From a virus: DNA of 35,995 nucleotides. Made by a program: the position numbers and the translations under genes. The notes beneath the pieces are model-generated. The model searched no databases. It worked only from the letters and a program-made list of their open reading frames with translations, and was not told where the DNA came from. The stretch spans positions 1 through 35,995 of the IMG/VR virus record IMGVR_UViG_3300022413_000024; one strand, written 5' to 3'. Shown here piece by piece: positions 17,675 through 25,002 of this stretch; positions within the stretch are counted from its first letter, which is position 1; each line of letters begins with the position of its first letter.

Positions 17675-17976
17675 TAGTGTAATGCCTTAACGTGAGACTT
17701 CATCGCTTCACTGGTTCCACAGTCTTTCTCTCTAATGATGGTTCGCTCAATAATCCCAGCTTGCGCAACAGGCGCATCCTGAACCACAGCTTCCTCATTA
17801 ACCTGTTCGATATCTTGGCTTTCCTCCGCATACAATCGCTTCACTGTTTCTGAGTTAGTAAACCATCCCGCCCCGAACAAAGGGATGACAATCGCACCCG
17901 CTTTTGCCCAGTTAACTGCTCTCTCGCCAGGGGTTAGTCTTTTCCCCTCGACCTCGCCCTTTCTTCGCTGTTCCAT
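17674..17976 (-). CDS. Small protein with one membrane helix, possible i-spanin-like
   Basis: Protein of 100 residues. A basic N-terminus (MEQRRKGEVEGKRLTPGERA) precedes one membrane helix (AGAIVIPLFGAGWF, residues about 27-40) and an acidic helical C-terminal part (AEESQDIEQVNEEAVVQD). N-in, single helix, periplasmic helical tail is the topology of inner-membrane spanins, but the tail is short. It shares one base with the stop of the outer-membrane-like gene. Assigned to the lysis/membrane cassette by position; the exact role is uncertain. Confidence 0.5.
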   Translation of the reverse strand: MEQRRKGEVEGKRLTPGERAVNWAKAGAIVIPLFGAGWFTNSETVKRLYAEESQDIEQVNEEAVVQDAPVAQAGIIERTIIREKDCGTSEAMKSHVKALH

Positions 17977-18338
17977 TAGAAGTGAAAGTTCAGGCCCACG
18001 CCATACGCGGGCTTTTCATCATTATCCAGAACAACAGAGCCATTTAACAATAGCTTGTTATCGCCCAGTCGCTTGCCAAATCCCAATGCAACGGCGTTAT
18101 TGCTGGTATTGGCGTCATATCCAACACCCAAACAGCCTTGATTGGAATGGGTGCTCATATCGAAATGACACTGAGAGATTGCCACCGATGCCGCACGGTC
18201 GCTCTCAACTGTTGAGTTATTAACTGTTGTATTCTCGGTGTAATAGTTATTTGTCACACGGTTATAGCCTGTGGCAAATGCCAGCCCTGCCCAGATTGTT
18301 AACAATGCAGTCAGGGTGAATAGTGATAAATGTCTCAT
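17976..18338 (-). CDS. Secreted outer-membrane-like protein (YadA-anchor-like C-terminus)
   Basis: Protein of 120 residues with a signal peptide (MRHLSLFTLTALLTIWAGLAFA, cleavage likely after AFA). After it comes an asparagine/threonine-rich stretch (NNYYTENTTVNNST), then two cysteines (SQCHF and QGCLG), and beta strands ending in YGVGLNFHF, with a terminal aromatic residue as in outer-membrane beta barrels. The segment AVALGFGKRLGDNKLLLNGSV resembles the YadA-type membrane anchor. Too short for a full barrel, it could trimerise as YadA anchors do. In a phage it might alter the outer membrane at lysis or exclude other phages. Overlaps the holin gene by 4 bp. Confidence 0.6.
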   Translation of the reverse strand: MRHLSLFTLTALLTIWAGLAFATGYNRVTNNYYTENTTVNNSTVESDRAASVAISQCHFDMSTHSNQGCLGVGYDANTSNNAVALGFGKRLGDNKLLLNGSVVLDNDEKPAYGVGLNFHF

Positions 18339-18715
18339 TTGCTCCTCGCGTTACCGACGACATGCGCCAAAAAGTAGAATCCAACAATAATCATAAAAGG
18401 CGGGTTTACAACCTCATCGAGGACTTTGAATAACCAGTCCACCGCAGGCGTATCGCCGCCAAACATCAGACCGAGAGCAATCATTAGCAAGACTAAAGCA
18501 AGCCATGCCGCAGTAACCGCAAAGGTAATCACCCTACGGGAAATGCTCATGCCCTGCGTGGCTTTGGCATAGTCCAGCTTCCACTCAAGTATCTGGAAGT
18601 TAGCCCGCGCCTTTTCTTCCTCGGTATAAAACATGGCATCAATGCCATCGATTGCGCCACCGACTACTTTTTCAGCGGTTTCACTTTTACCTGATAAAAA
18701 ACTTAGCCAGCCCAT
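18335..18715 (-). CDS. Holin, GTA-type 3TM superfamily
   Basis: Protein of 126 residues that should permeabilise the inner membrane for the endopeptidase. The N-terminal amphipathic half (VVGGAIDGIDAMFYTEEEKA and LDYAKATQGMSISRR) and the following membrane helices (VITFAVTAAWLALVLLMIAL; PPFMIIVGFYFLAHVVG) match the layout of the 3TM holin superfamily. The gene overlaps the endopeptidase stop by one base and the outer-membrane-like gene by 4 bp, forming a lysis cassette. Confidence 0.8.
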   Translation of the reverse strand: MGWLSFLSGKSETAEKVVGGAIDGIDAMFYTEEEKARANFQILEWKLDYAKATQGMSISRRVITFAVTAAWLALVLLMIALGLMFGGDTPAVDWLFKVLDEVVNPPFMIIVGFYFLAHVVGNARSK

Positions 18716-19119
18716 TATGCCTCCGGGTTCACGGGGTCGCCCGCATCGTCTAGTATTTCATAATGTACATGGTTAATCATCGCGGGTTTCGAAGGGTCGC
18801 GATAACGACTAGAGATATCCTGTGAAGACCCCACCACATCCCCCGCATGGACTTCATCACCATGCACACACGTTGGCTCGACATAGAAGAGTCTATGCCT
18901 TAAACCGTCGTTCGCCATCACTTCGACATATCGAAATGACAGGTCGTCTCCATAAGGATAGCCTAATTTGGTAATAACACCATCGACCGGGGTTTGTATC
19001 TCGGTATCGGGATAACAGGCGTAATCGATACCTTTGTGTGTTCGAGTGCCTCTCGACGCCCCGAACTCACCTGACCCCCATGGGTCGTTCATGCGCTTTG
19101 GTAGTGTGCCGTTAATCAT
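18715..19119 (-). CDS. M23 family endopeptidase (endolysin)
   Basis: Protein of 134 residues, a stand-alone LytM/lysostaphin-type zinc endopeptidase that cleaves peptidoglycan cross-links. Zinc ligands are visible: H28 and D32 in THKGIDYAC (H-x-x-x-D) and H117/H119 in NHVHYEI (H-x-H). The core strands PVDGVITKLG and HAGDVVGSSQD correspond to the usual M23 segments. No signal peptide is seen, so export depends on the holin next door. It overlaps the portal gene by 4 bp, an unusual place for lysis genes. Confidence 0.85.
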   Translation of the reverse strand: MINGTLPKRMNDPWGSGEFGASRGTRTHKGIDYACYPDTEIQTPVDGVITKLGYPYGDDLSFRYVEVMANDGLRHRLFYVEPTCVHGDEVHAGDVVGSSQDISSRYRDPSKPAMINHVHYEILDDAGDPVNPEA

Positions 19120-21248
19120 TCAGCCTCGGCTTCCAGGGGGAGAACTTCTTGCATGTCCCCGTTTTCATCCCGTTTTACTCGAAATCCAGCGCCTTTTTCA
19201 ATATTGACTACAACAGAAGGCTGTTTTTCCTCGGATGTTCCACGTGGAGCCTCTTCGGAGTTCTTTTCTTTCTGGTGTTTAATCTCTAATTCGATGCGCT
19301 CGAGCTTTTCCTTCTCGTCCTTAATTTTTCCAATGTCTTGCAAGAAGTCAGCGGTACGCTCCATTTGAGCCTTGAGTGCCCGGATTTCTTCTCTGAGCGC
19401 ATTTTCAGTGGTGAGGGCACGTTCCTTGATAAGTTTGATTTCCTGACCCTTGGCAGCGTTTTCCTGCTCGCTCTTGACCAAATCCTGCCCGATTTTCTGG
19501 GCTTCCTGCTGCATCTGCTGAATAACCTCTTGAGCCTGAGCCTGTACTGCTTCAATCGCTTTTTGGAGCTTGTCGTTCTCATCTCCGACATTGAGTAGGG
19601 ATTCAGGGGTTTTATTACCGGCATCCAGGTACATCTGCTTGGCAACATTCTCGACATTAACAAGGCCTGCGGTCATCTCATTGCCTAACAAGAAGGCTGT
19701 GACAGCGGAGGTGGCTTCTGAGCGGCGTCTTTCCATCAGAACGCCCTTGGAGCCTACAATTTCAAAGTGTACGATTTTAGGCAGCTCTGCTTTGGTCAGG
19801 GTATCGAAGTCCTTCATGCCCATTTCTGGGTTGTAGAATCGATACTTCTTGAGGTTCTTCTTGTTCAGCTCATGCTGGATGTAGAGATAAGCCCTAAGCC
19901 CTTTCTCCATCTTGCCGACAAAATCAATGGTTCTGATCTCTGCGCCCTGTGCTTCCTGCTCGATTTGAGTCGCCGTTACGCGGTCAGCTTGTCTTTGTGC
20001 GCCTGATCTTGCAGATGAAACACCTGTACCCTCTTGAGTCTCGGACTTGAAGAACTGAATAGCAGGAACTGCCCATGAGGGGTCGCCAACATCAATCTGC
20101 TTGAAGTCCTGTGCACCGCCTTTGGTTGGAGATTTAGCGCCTGGATACATTCTCGGGCCACCTTGAGACACCAGTTGAGCGTCATTGCCATTATAGACAA
20201 TCGGAGGTTCGAGCTTGAGTTCGACATTATCAAGAAACCGATTGGCTATGATAGTCGTCAGGGTCTGATTCGGGCTGTGTTTAACGAGCGGAGACAGGTA
20301 ATAAGGGTCTTTTACGTCTATCCGGTCGTATCCACCATAAATGATAGAGATGTTATTCATCGGCTCAGCTTGTATGACAGTCCCTTCAGCTACCCGTATT
20401 CTCATGTTGGGCAGGAAGATGTCATCAGTCTTGCGCTTAACCGTGATATCACCGTAATAGGTCATAATCTCTACGGGATTGCTGGGTTTTGTATTGCGTT
20501 TCTGGAATGTGCTGAGATTAATGAAGTTCTTCTGGCGCATGATCCACTCTCCTGTTTTCTGAGAGGTGATAATCATGGAGCCTTGATAGAGGAGGTCTGT
20601 GCCTAATTCCAGGGTCTCGGGATAGCAATCCCACATGCTATGAGGAATCCAGACAGGAGAGGCCACAGATTCAAAGACGCCGCCCATTTTATACTGCTGG
20701 TTCTCTTGCCACAGGATTTCGGCAACAAATGAACCGTGCTTGAGGGCATCCTTGATGGACAGTTCAGTTCTGGCTCTCAGACCAAAGTCGGTGTGCTGCT
20801 GGGTCATCATGGCCCGCAGTTCAGCATCAGCCCTCTTTTGAATCTCTCGAAGACGCTTCTTGCTCATCTTCTGGCCGACTTCGGCTTCATCCCTGACTTG
20901 AAGACGGTCTTCTTCAATCTCGATATGAGCCTGCATCCAGCTACGGTCTTGAGGGAAGATTAATCTTAGAGCATCTGCTGCCAATACCTCACAGGCTGTG
21001 GATAAGTCTCCGAGTTCAAGGGCAGAGCGCCATTCCTCATCCTTATCCTTGATGATTCTTTCCATCGGTTCCATACGAACCTGCCTATCCACCTCTTTCC
21101 ACAGGATTTCATGGTTCTTTCGCTTATCCAGCCCTCGACGCTCACCGAGCTGCTGTTTGATGTAATCAGCAATGTAATCGTAATCAGAGGAAAGGAATCG
21201 GCGTTTCTTTGCCGTGGAAACGGTCTTTAACAGAGGTTCATCTGCCAT
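19116..21248 (-). CDS. Portal (head-tail connector) protein
   Basis: Protein of 710 residues that forms the dodecameric ring through which DNA enters and leaves. It begins with a charged helical region (ADYIKQQLGERRGLDKRKNHEILW) and contains the typical portal core: LAADALRLIFPQDRSWM, a long beta/alpha middle with WIPHSMWDCYPE, and SARSGAQRQADRVTATQIEQEAQGAEIRT, matching the A-x-x-R-x-T-A-x-E pattern of podoviral portals. Residues about 560-680 form a long coiled coil (QAQEVIQQMQQEAQKIGQDL and following). It starts 10 bp after the large terminase stop, the normal order. Confidence 0.85.
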   Translation of the reverse strand: MADEPLLKTVSTAKKRRFLSSDYDYIADYIKQQLGERRGLDKRKNHEILWKEVDRQVRMEPMERIIKDKDEEWRSALELGDLSTACEVLAADALRLIFPQDRSWMQAHIEIEEDRLQVRDEAEVGQKMSKKRLREIQKRADAELRAMMTQQHTDFGLRARTELSIKDALKHGSFVAEILWQENQQYKMGGVFESVASPVWIPHSMWDCYPETLELGTDLLYQGSMIITSQKTGEWIMRQKNFINLSTFQKRNTKPSNPVEIMTYYGDITVKRKTDDIFLPNMRIRVAEGTVIQAEPMNNISIIYGGYDRIDVKDPYYLSPLVKHSPNQTLTTIIANRFLDNVELKLEPPIVYNGNDAQLVSQGGPRMYPGAKSPTKGGAQDFKQIDVGDPSWAVPAIQFFKSETQEGTGVSSARSGAQRQADRVTATQIEQEAQGAEIRTIDFVGKMEKGLRAYLYIQHELNKKNLKKYRFYNPEMGMKDFDTLTKAELPKIVHFEIVGSKGVLMERRRSEATSAVTAFLLGNEMTAGLVNVENVAKQMYLDAGNKTPESLLNVGDENDKLQKAIEAVQAQAQEVIQQMQQEAQKIGQDLVKSEQENAAKGQEIKLIKERALTTENALREEIRALKAQMERTADFLQDIGKIKDEKEKLERIELEIKHQKEKNSEEAPRGTSEEKQPSVVVNIEKGAGFRVKRDENGDMQEVLPLEAEAE

Positions 21249-21258
21249 AAGCTTTAAT

Positions 21259-22734
21259 TTACCAGTTTCGAGCGCCTACACGTCTGGAAGGCTCAGGAAT
21301 GTACACTACCTCAGTTTGAGCGTGCCGTAAAGACTGAACTGCGTATCTCACGGCTGATATCACGTCATCCTGGAGTTTTACAATCTGGCTCTGACCATTC
21401 ACGTTCTTTCTGTGGTAGATACCTTTCTCCCGGAAGAATTCCGTACAAGTGGAGAAAACCTTCAATCTACCCGTTTCCATCCTATTTAGCATGTTGATAA
21501 GCCCGGCTTCGACCGAGTTTCCACCTGTGCCTTCTTTCTGGTCGCCTTGTGGGGGGTTGGTGAACCAGGTATTGTGCATATTCACGCCTTCATCCTCGTA
21601 GAGTTCTTTCATCGCCTTGCCCGTTTGTTTATCGGCGATAGACATTCCATCATGGGGCCACATTACGGGTATCCATGCGCCTCTGTGTTTAATAGCTGAC
21701 GCAACTATGGGAGGAAGGGTGTGGGATTCGGAGAACTCGTCTACGACGTACACACAGTCGTTTTCATTGTCATAGGCACAAAACGCCACTGCGGTAGGGT
21801 GGTCCCAGCCAAAGTCCATTGCATTAATACGTTGCCAGTGGTCTGGAATGGGGATGGGGTCTATCATGATCTGTTCATCGGCCACTGGGAAGATAAGTCC
21901 TGAACCCATCAGCGGAAGGCCCCGTGAGCGCATATCTCGCTCGTGTGGGCTTAATTGAGCTAACAGGTGTTCCATTCTTCCTTTCACGCCTGCGATGTGT
22001 TCTGCGTCCTCCCAGGTGGCTATCACTAAACCCTGTCCGTCTTGGATGTCATCGTTGATTTTACTGACGAGCTGAGTTACCCCATTTTCGGGTGTAAATG
22101 TGGCCAAGATAATAGAGCCGGGACGTGCAAATTGAGATCGTTGGACTTGAGACCAAATATCATAAGGCGGTTCTTCGTCCAGCCAACAGAAATCATTTCT
22201 GGAACCCATGAACTTCTTGAAGCCTGCCTCATAGGATTTTAATTTAATAGTGACTTCATGGCCGTCTTTATGTTTGACAAGGACAGATTCAAAGGCATTG
22301 GGGATACCCGGTTTGCGGAAAGTACGGATAATATTGCTTTTCGGGATGGTCCCCGTGCCTAGTTTCGTATCATCTTCAGGGTCACCAAAGAGTTCGGCCT
22401 GACAGATATCTCTTGTGGTGTCATTAGTAACACCACTTACTTGCCCTGTTTTGGGCTTGTCAAGCCGGATGCCGTCGTACCAGTCTGGATAAAGCCCAGT
22501 CGCGTGCATCGCAATCTCTTCCGCCGCACAGTATGTTTTGCCGATTTGATTGGCGGCTTGTAGAAACTTTTGATTGGCTTTCTCTCCACGTCTGTCCCTC
22601 AAGTTATGAAAGTTCATCTGGTAGTCGTAGGGCTTGTAATCAAGAAGTCTGCTTTCAGAGACCTTCTTATCGAGTTCAGTCAGAAGGTGGAGGACTTCTG
22701 ATAGTTCCTCGCGGGTGTGTTCTTCAAGGTTCAT
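21259..22734 (-). CDS. terL: Large terminase subunit (TerL)
   Basis: Protein of 491 residues, the ATPase-nuclease motor that packages DNA. Visible elements: adenine-binding Q-motif-like region KPYDYQMNF (34-42), Walker A variant AANQIGKT (60-67), Walker B CWLDEE (183-188), coupling motif ATFTPENG (211-218), and the RNase H-like nuclease with acidic residues in AMDFGWDHP (D307), WPHDG (D362) and LQDDVISA (D456/D457). The length is normal for the family. The gene overlaps the preceding small gene by 4 bp and is followed by the portal. Confidence 0.95.
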   Translation of the reverse strand: MNLEEHTREELSEVLHLLTELDKKVSESRLLDYKPYDYQMNFHNLRDRRGEKANQKFLQAANQIGKTYCAAEEIAMHATGLYPDWYDGIRLDKPKTGQVSGVTNDTTRDICQAELFGDPEDDTKLGTGTIPKSNIIRTFRKPGIPNAFESVLVKHKDGHEVTIKLKSYEAGFKKFMGSRNDFCWLDEEPPYDIWSQVQRSQFARPGSIILATFTPENGVTQLVSKINDDIQDGQGLVIATWEDAEHIAGVKGRMEHLLAQLSPHERDMRSRGLPLMGSGLIFPVADEQIMIDPIPIPDHWQRINAMDFGWDHPTAVAFCAYDNENDCVYVVDEFSESHTLPPIVASAIKHRGAWIPVMWPHDGMSIADKQTGKAMKELYEDEGVNMHNTWFTNPPQGDQKEGTGGNSVEAGLINMLNRMETGRLKVFSTCTEFFREKGIYHRKNVNGQSQIVKLQDDVISAVRYAVQSLRHAQTEVVYIPEPSRRVGARNW

Positions 22735-23012
22735 ACAGGGGTGTGGGCTGTGGTGGAGTCGTAATAGTGCCAGACGGCCCCGTCAGTGGCTCCTGAGGCG
22801 AATACTGTAATACCGGTGGTGGCGTTGAATACCGGATAACCAAGAACCTTCGCAGCGTCAGTATTAATCACATGAGTGATGTCTTCCAAGTGAGTTGTGG
22901 TAGAGACTGCGGGGGATTGTATTCTGGAATTGAATAGCTTATCCCCATCTGTAGTGACAAGATTAACGGCTTTGGCTTTATTGGAGCCTTTGGGTTGGTC
23001 AGTCAGTGTCAT
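22731..23012 (-). CDS. Small beta-rich protein between terminase genes
   Basis: Protein of 93 residues starting MTLTDQPKGSNKAKAV. The start at 23012 lies inside the end of the upstream gene (14-bp overlap); the longer frame from 23048 only reads over that gene. The sequence THVINTDAAKVLGYPVFNATTGITVFASGATDGAVWHYY looks like the small repeat module found in phage fibre and head-decoration proteins (K-x-x-G-x-x-V-x-N-x-x-T, then V-W at the end). A structural module placed between terminase subunits is not standard, and no packaging motif is seen. Confidence 0.6.
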   Translation of the reverse strand: MTLTDQPKGSNKAKAVNLVTTDGDKLFNSRIQSPAVSTTTHLEDITHVINTDAAKVLGYPVFNATTGITVFASGATDGAVWHYYDSTTAHTPV

Positions 23013-23376
23013 CGATAACCTTTGGGATAAGTCCCGCCATGATGGCAAGCGCGGGATTGTTTATCACCATATCCTTAACCCGAGCCTCTAATTCCTCCCG
23101 AGTGAGATTTTCTTCCCCACCACCATCGACAACCTGAACGGCAGACAGGACAGGAACGGCACGGGCAAGGAGCATGTCGGCTGCTTTCAATTGAGCCATT
23201 GTCATCTCATTTTTTTCAAATTCTTCTGTTCCAGGTTGTGCCGAGATAAACTTCGACATCTTCCCGGTCCATTTGGTTGTCTCTATCAGCATATTATGCC
23301 GGGCATCATCCTGCTGCCTTCGAGTCAGAGTTTGTTTGGCTTTAAAAGCCTTCAGGGAGGTAGCTGGCTTAGCCAT
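22999..23376 (-). CDS. Candidate small terminase subunit
   Basis: Protein of 125 residues. A basic N-terminus (SLKAFKAKQTLTRRQQDDARHN), a helix (MTMAQLKAADMLLARAVPVLSAV) and an acidic C-terminal helix (LTREELEARVKDMVINNPALA) give the DNA-binding plus oligomerising layout expected of small terminases. It is the first sizeable gene of the packaging block and sits just upstream of TerL in the same operon. GAGAAGAAGAAG precedes the ATG. Assignment rests mainly on position and general architecture. Confidence 0.55.
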   Translation of the reverse strand: MAKPATSLKAFKAKQTLTRRQQDDARHNMLIETTKWTGKMSKFISAQPGTEEFEKNEMTMAQLKAADMLLARAVPVLSAVQVVDGGGEENLTREELEARVKDMVINNPALAIMAGLIPKVIDDTD

Positions 23377-23397
23377 TACTTCTTCTTCTCAAGCATC

Positions 23398-23592
23398 TCA
23401 AGAACCTCTATCTACGACTTTAGTATGATATACAACAAAGCCGAGAAAGATTACTATACTCGTAATGAGTGGGCCACTCAAGGCCGGGGCCAATAGTAAA
23501 ACCCCGGAGACAGAAGCGATAAACTCCCCCGGTGGCCGATAGCTGTTGCTGACAGCGAACGGATAAACAAATACGTAGATAATTCCACTCAT
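23398..23592 (-). CDS. Small two-helix membrane protein (candidate)
   Basis: Frame of 64 residues starting MSGIIYVFVYPFAV, with a second hydrophobic stretch SVSGVLLLAPALSGPLITSIVIFLGFVVY and a charged end KVVDRGS. Two membrane helices fit. It would be the first gene of the late block, 21 bp before the terminase-like gene. CAGG lies directly against the ATG, so the ribosome-binding site is poor. Two related CTACGACT-containing sequences flank it at 23412 and 23612. It could be a real holin-like gene or a chance frame. Confidence 0.4.
   Translation of the reverse strand: MSGIIYVFVYPFAVSNSYRPPGEFIASVSGVLLLAPALSGPLITSIVIFLGFVVYHTKVVDRGS
23412..23419 (-). repeat. CTACGACT motif copy 1
   Basis: Within TCTACGACTTTAGT; on the minus strand it reads AGTCGTAGATAG about 36 bp before the terminase-like start. 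It matches the arm of the palindrome exactly 200 bp away at 23612. Confidence 0.4.
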
Positions 23593-23611
23593 CCTGCTCA
23601 GCTACTGCAAT

Positions 23612-23629
23612 CTACGACTAAAGTCGTAG
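23612..23629. promoter_or_regulatory. Perfect palindrome upstream of the late block
   Basis: CTACGACT-AA-AGTCGTAG, an 8-bp perfect inverted repeat with a 2-bp centre, about 20 bp upstream of the first minus-strand frame and in the divergent region. A second small dyad, GTCCT-AA-AGGAC, follows within about 35 bp with the same CTAAAG centre. This geometry suits a dimeric repressor/activator operator or a short hairpin in the late leader. No protein partner is identified. Confidence 0.45.
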
Positions 23630-23639
23630 GCCAGTATCC

Positions 23640-24160
23640 CCAAAAGTCCTAAAGGACGGGGGTGTCGCATTCTCTACAACAATAGTATTAGTAATATCTA
23701 ATATACCATAGTTGTAACCCAAAAGAAGTTACTACATATATTAGGCCCGAAAAATAGGGGTTTGGTAGGTAAATCTAATTGGGACATGCTATCCCCCCGT
23801 GTACATTGGATATGGGTTTGTAACTGACTACACCCTGTAGGACTAGGATTACAGGTTGTGAGTGCAGGTTGGTATGCTACATAACAGCTATAGACTACAC
23901 CAATAGTACAGTCCTTAGTTATAGCTTTGGGGTATATCACTCTTCTACAAATGGGGGATACTGTGTTACGAAAGGTAACACTTTATTCCTTTGATGGGAT
24001 TGGGGTTTTAATATCCTGATGTACCGCTTGTCTGTTATTTACTACCGTTCATCTGTTATAACTAACGCCTGGTTATAGATATCAACTACCGTGTAACCAC
24101 TGGCAACAAGACCAGCAACAGATACGCAAATGAGAATGATTTGCAACAAGGTGAAATGAT
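23640..24160. other. Divergent control region without convincing genes
   Basis: About 500 bp between the late minus-strand block and the plus-strand early operon. I see no convincing coding frame: an 80-codon minus frame at 23698-23940 has no ribosome-binding site and an odd, cysteine-rich composition. The stretch is AT-rich with scattered runs of G or C. It holds a 7-bp hairpin at 23963-23981 and a weak extended -10-like TGTTATAAC at 24055-24062, with two copies of TCTGTTAT. The first plus gene has AAGGTG ten bases before its ATG. Confidence 0.5.
23963..23981 (+). terminator. Hairpin GTGTTAC/GTAACAC, weak terminator or operator
   Basis: A 7-bp perfect inverted repeat with a GAAAG loop followed by TTTATTCCTTT on the plus strand. 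The tract is interrupted, so termination would be weak; a regulatory dyad in the divergent region is equally possible. Confidence 0.35.
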
Positions 24161-24373
24161 ATGAATAGAACACTTCCTAACGGCGCATTGATTATCGCCA
24201 TAGACTTCGACGCTGGCGTTGTACTGGCCCAAAGCGAGAATGACTATGTTACATGGTCTTTCTACAACCAAGACCTTAGCAGCACTGCTAGTGGCCATTA
24301 CTTCGGCAATAGCGATGCTGATCAGGCTGAAGCCCGTGCCGATTACGTTGAACGCTGCAAGCGCGGCTACTAG
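24161..24373 (+). CDS. Hypothetical 70-residue protein, first gene of plus operon
   Basis: Protein of 70 residues with the segment GALIIAIDFDAGVVLAQSENDYVTWSF (strand-turn-strand) and a C-terminal helix ADQAEARADYVERCKRGY. AAGGTGAAATGAT precedes the ATG. The first strand pair and the ending DYVERC resemble small phage accessory proteins found next to each other in early operons, but no family is named. It overlaps a tiny membrane frame as TAGTG. Confidence 0.6.
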   Translation: MNRTLPNGALIIAIDFDAGVVLAQSENDYVTWSFYNQDLSSTASGHYFGNSDADQAEARADYVERCKRGY

Positions 24374-24447
24374 TGGAAACTTTAGTTGAAATAGGGGCTT
24401 GGCTATTAGCGCTGTTTACAGTGCTTTTAGCTTGGTCAATGAAATAA
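24373..24447 (+). CDS. 24-residue hydrophobic peptide (candidate)
   Basis: GTG start overlapping the previous stop as TAGTG; encodes METLVEIGAWLLALFTVLLA then WSMK and a TAA stop. It is a single clean membrane helix with a charged end. The next repeated leader begins at its stop codon. Overlap and composition favour a real micro-gene, but the short length and GTG start keep it tentative. Confidence 0.4.
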   Translation: METLVEIGAWLLALFTVLLAWSMK

Positions 24448-24474
24448 CCATTAATAAACCGGAGTAATAGAGTG
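24447..24474 (+). repeat. Repeated leader ACCATTAATAAACCGGAG, copy A
   Basis: Conserved translation leader ending in the GTG start at 24472; shared with copies at 24701 and 24973. CGGAG is the ribosome-binding site. Confidence 0.7.
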
Positions 24475-24708
24475 AGAACTAAGGTGAATAAAATTCAATG
24501 GATTTATGAAGGTGAAAGCGGTTACTGGCATAGTTCAGAGCATCGCTTCGAAATTGAGCCTTACGGCTTCCGTGGTGGCGTTACACCAGACTATTATACG
24601 TTAACCGATAGAATGGGAGGGAATAGCACTAAAGCGGACACTGTAGGCGAATTGAAAGCTTACGCGCTCGATGCTATCAATCAACAAGAGCAGAAGTATT
24701 ACCATTAA
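24472..24708 (+). CDS. Hypothetical 78-residue protein
   Basis: Protein of 78 residues starting at GTG with CGGAG upstream in the repeated leader. Sequence features: IQWIYEGESGYWHSS, DYYTLTDRMGGNSTKADTVGELKAYALDAINQQEQ, ending KYYH. It looks like a small alpha/beta domain, with a C-terminal helix preceded by a T-V-x-E-L-K turn. The stop lies inside the next copy of the repeated leader. No known family; an early host-takeover role would fit its place. Confidence 0.6.
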   Translation: MRTKVNKIQWIYEGESGYWHSSEHRFEIEPYGFRGGVTPDYYTLTDRMGGNSTKADTVGELKAYALDAINQQEQKYYH

Positions 24709-24730
24709 CAAACCGGAGATTAGAAACATG
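24701..24730 (+). repeat. Repeated leader ACCATTAACAAACCGGAG, copy B
   Basis: Second copy of the leader, ending in ATTAGAAACATG, the start of the 68-residue gene. The stop codon of the previous gene is inside the repeat. Confidence 0.7.
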
Positions 24731-24934
24731 TATAGAATCGAAACAGCGCCAATGAATCGCGATCTAGCGGGAGTTAGAGACTTTGTTGACTTCCAGCCTT
24801 TGTGGGGCGAATACACTACACGCGCCGATGCTGAGGCTTTCGCGGCTGAACTGTTAGCGGATAATGACACTCTTTTTGCTGACTGTCCTTACCAGTATCG
24901 TGTGGTTTATATCCCTGTTACACAAGCTAGTTGA
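24728..24934 (+). CDS. Hypothetical 68-residue protein
   Basis: Protein of 68 residues starting MYRIETAPMNRDLAG at the ATG that ends the repeated leader; a longer in-frame reading from 24671 has no leader. The strand QPLWGEYTTRADAEAFAAELLADN and the ending YQYRVVYIPVTQAS give a beta-alpha-beta outline common among small phage proteins that pair a W-x-x-Y-x-T-R-x-x-A helix with a terminal strand. The stop codon is inside hairpin 24930-24974. Function unknown. Confidence 0.6.
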   Translation: MYRIETAPMNRDLAGVRDFVDFQPLWGEYTTRADAEAFAAELLADNDTLFADCPYQYRVVYIPVTQAS

Positions 24935-24974
24935 TAGCACTCAGGCTGGTGACAGCAGTCTGACTAGTATCAAC
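24930..24974 (+). promoter_or_regulatory. Intergenic RNA hairpin, copy 1
   Basis: Outer stem GTTGATA / TATCAAC and inner stems TCAG / CTGA and GCTG / CAGC around a GTGA loop. The outer parts match the hairpin at 25290 exactly, while the inner bases differ but still pair. It overlaps the stop codon of the preceding gene and leads straight into leader copy C. Suited to RNase III processing or control of downstream translation. Confidence 0.7.
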
Positions 24975-25002
24975 CATTAATAAACCGGAGATTAGAAACA
25001 TG
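24973..25002 (+). repeat. Repeated leader ACCATTAATAAACCGGAG, copy C
   Basis: Third copy, ending in ATTAGAAACATG at the start of the 96-residue gene, directly after hairpin copy 1. Confidence 0.7.

Noticed and set aside
19338-20606. Several plus-strand frames opposite the portal gene
   Set aside because: Antisense shadows of the portal coding sequence with no plus-strand signals.
23698-23940. 80-codon minus-strand frame in the divergent region
   Set aside because: No ribosome-binding site, odd cysteine- and proline-rich composition, no coupling to neighbours.
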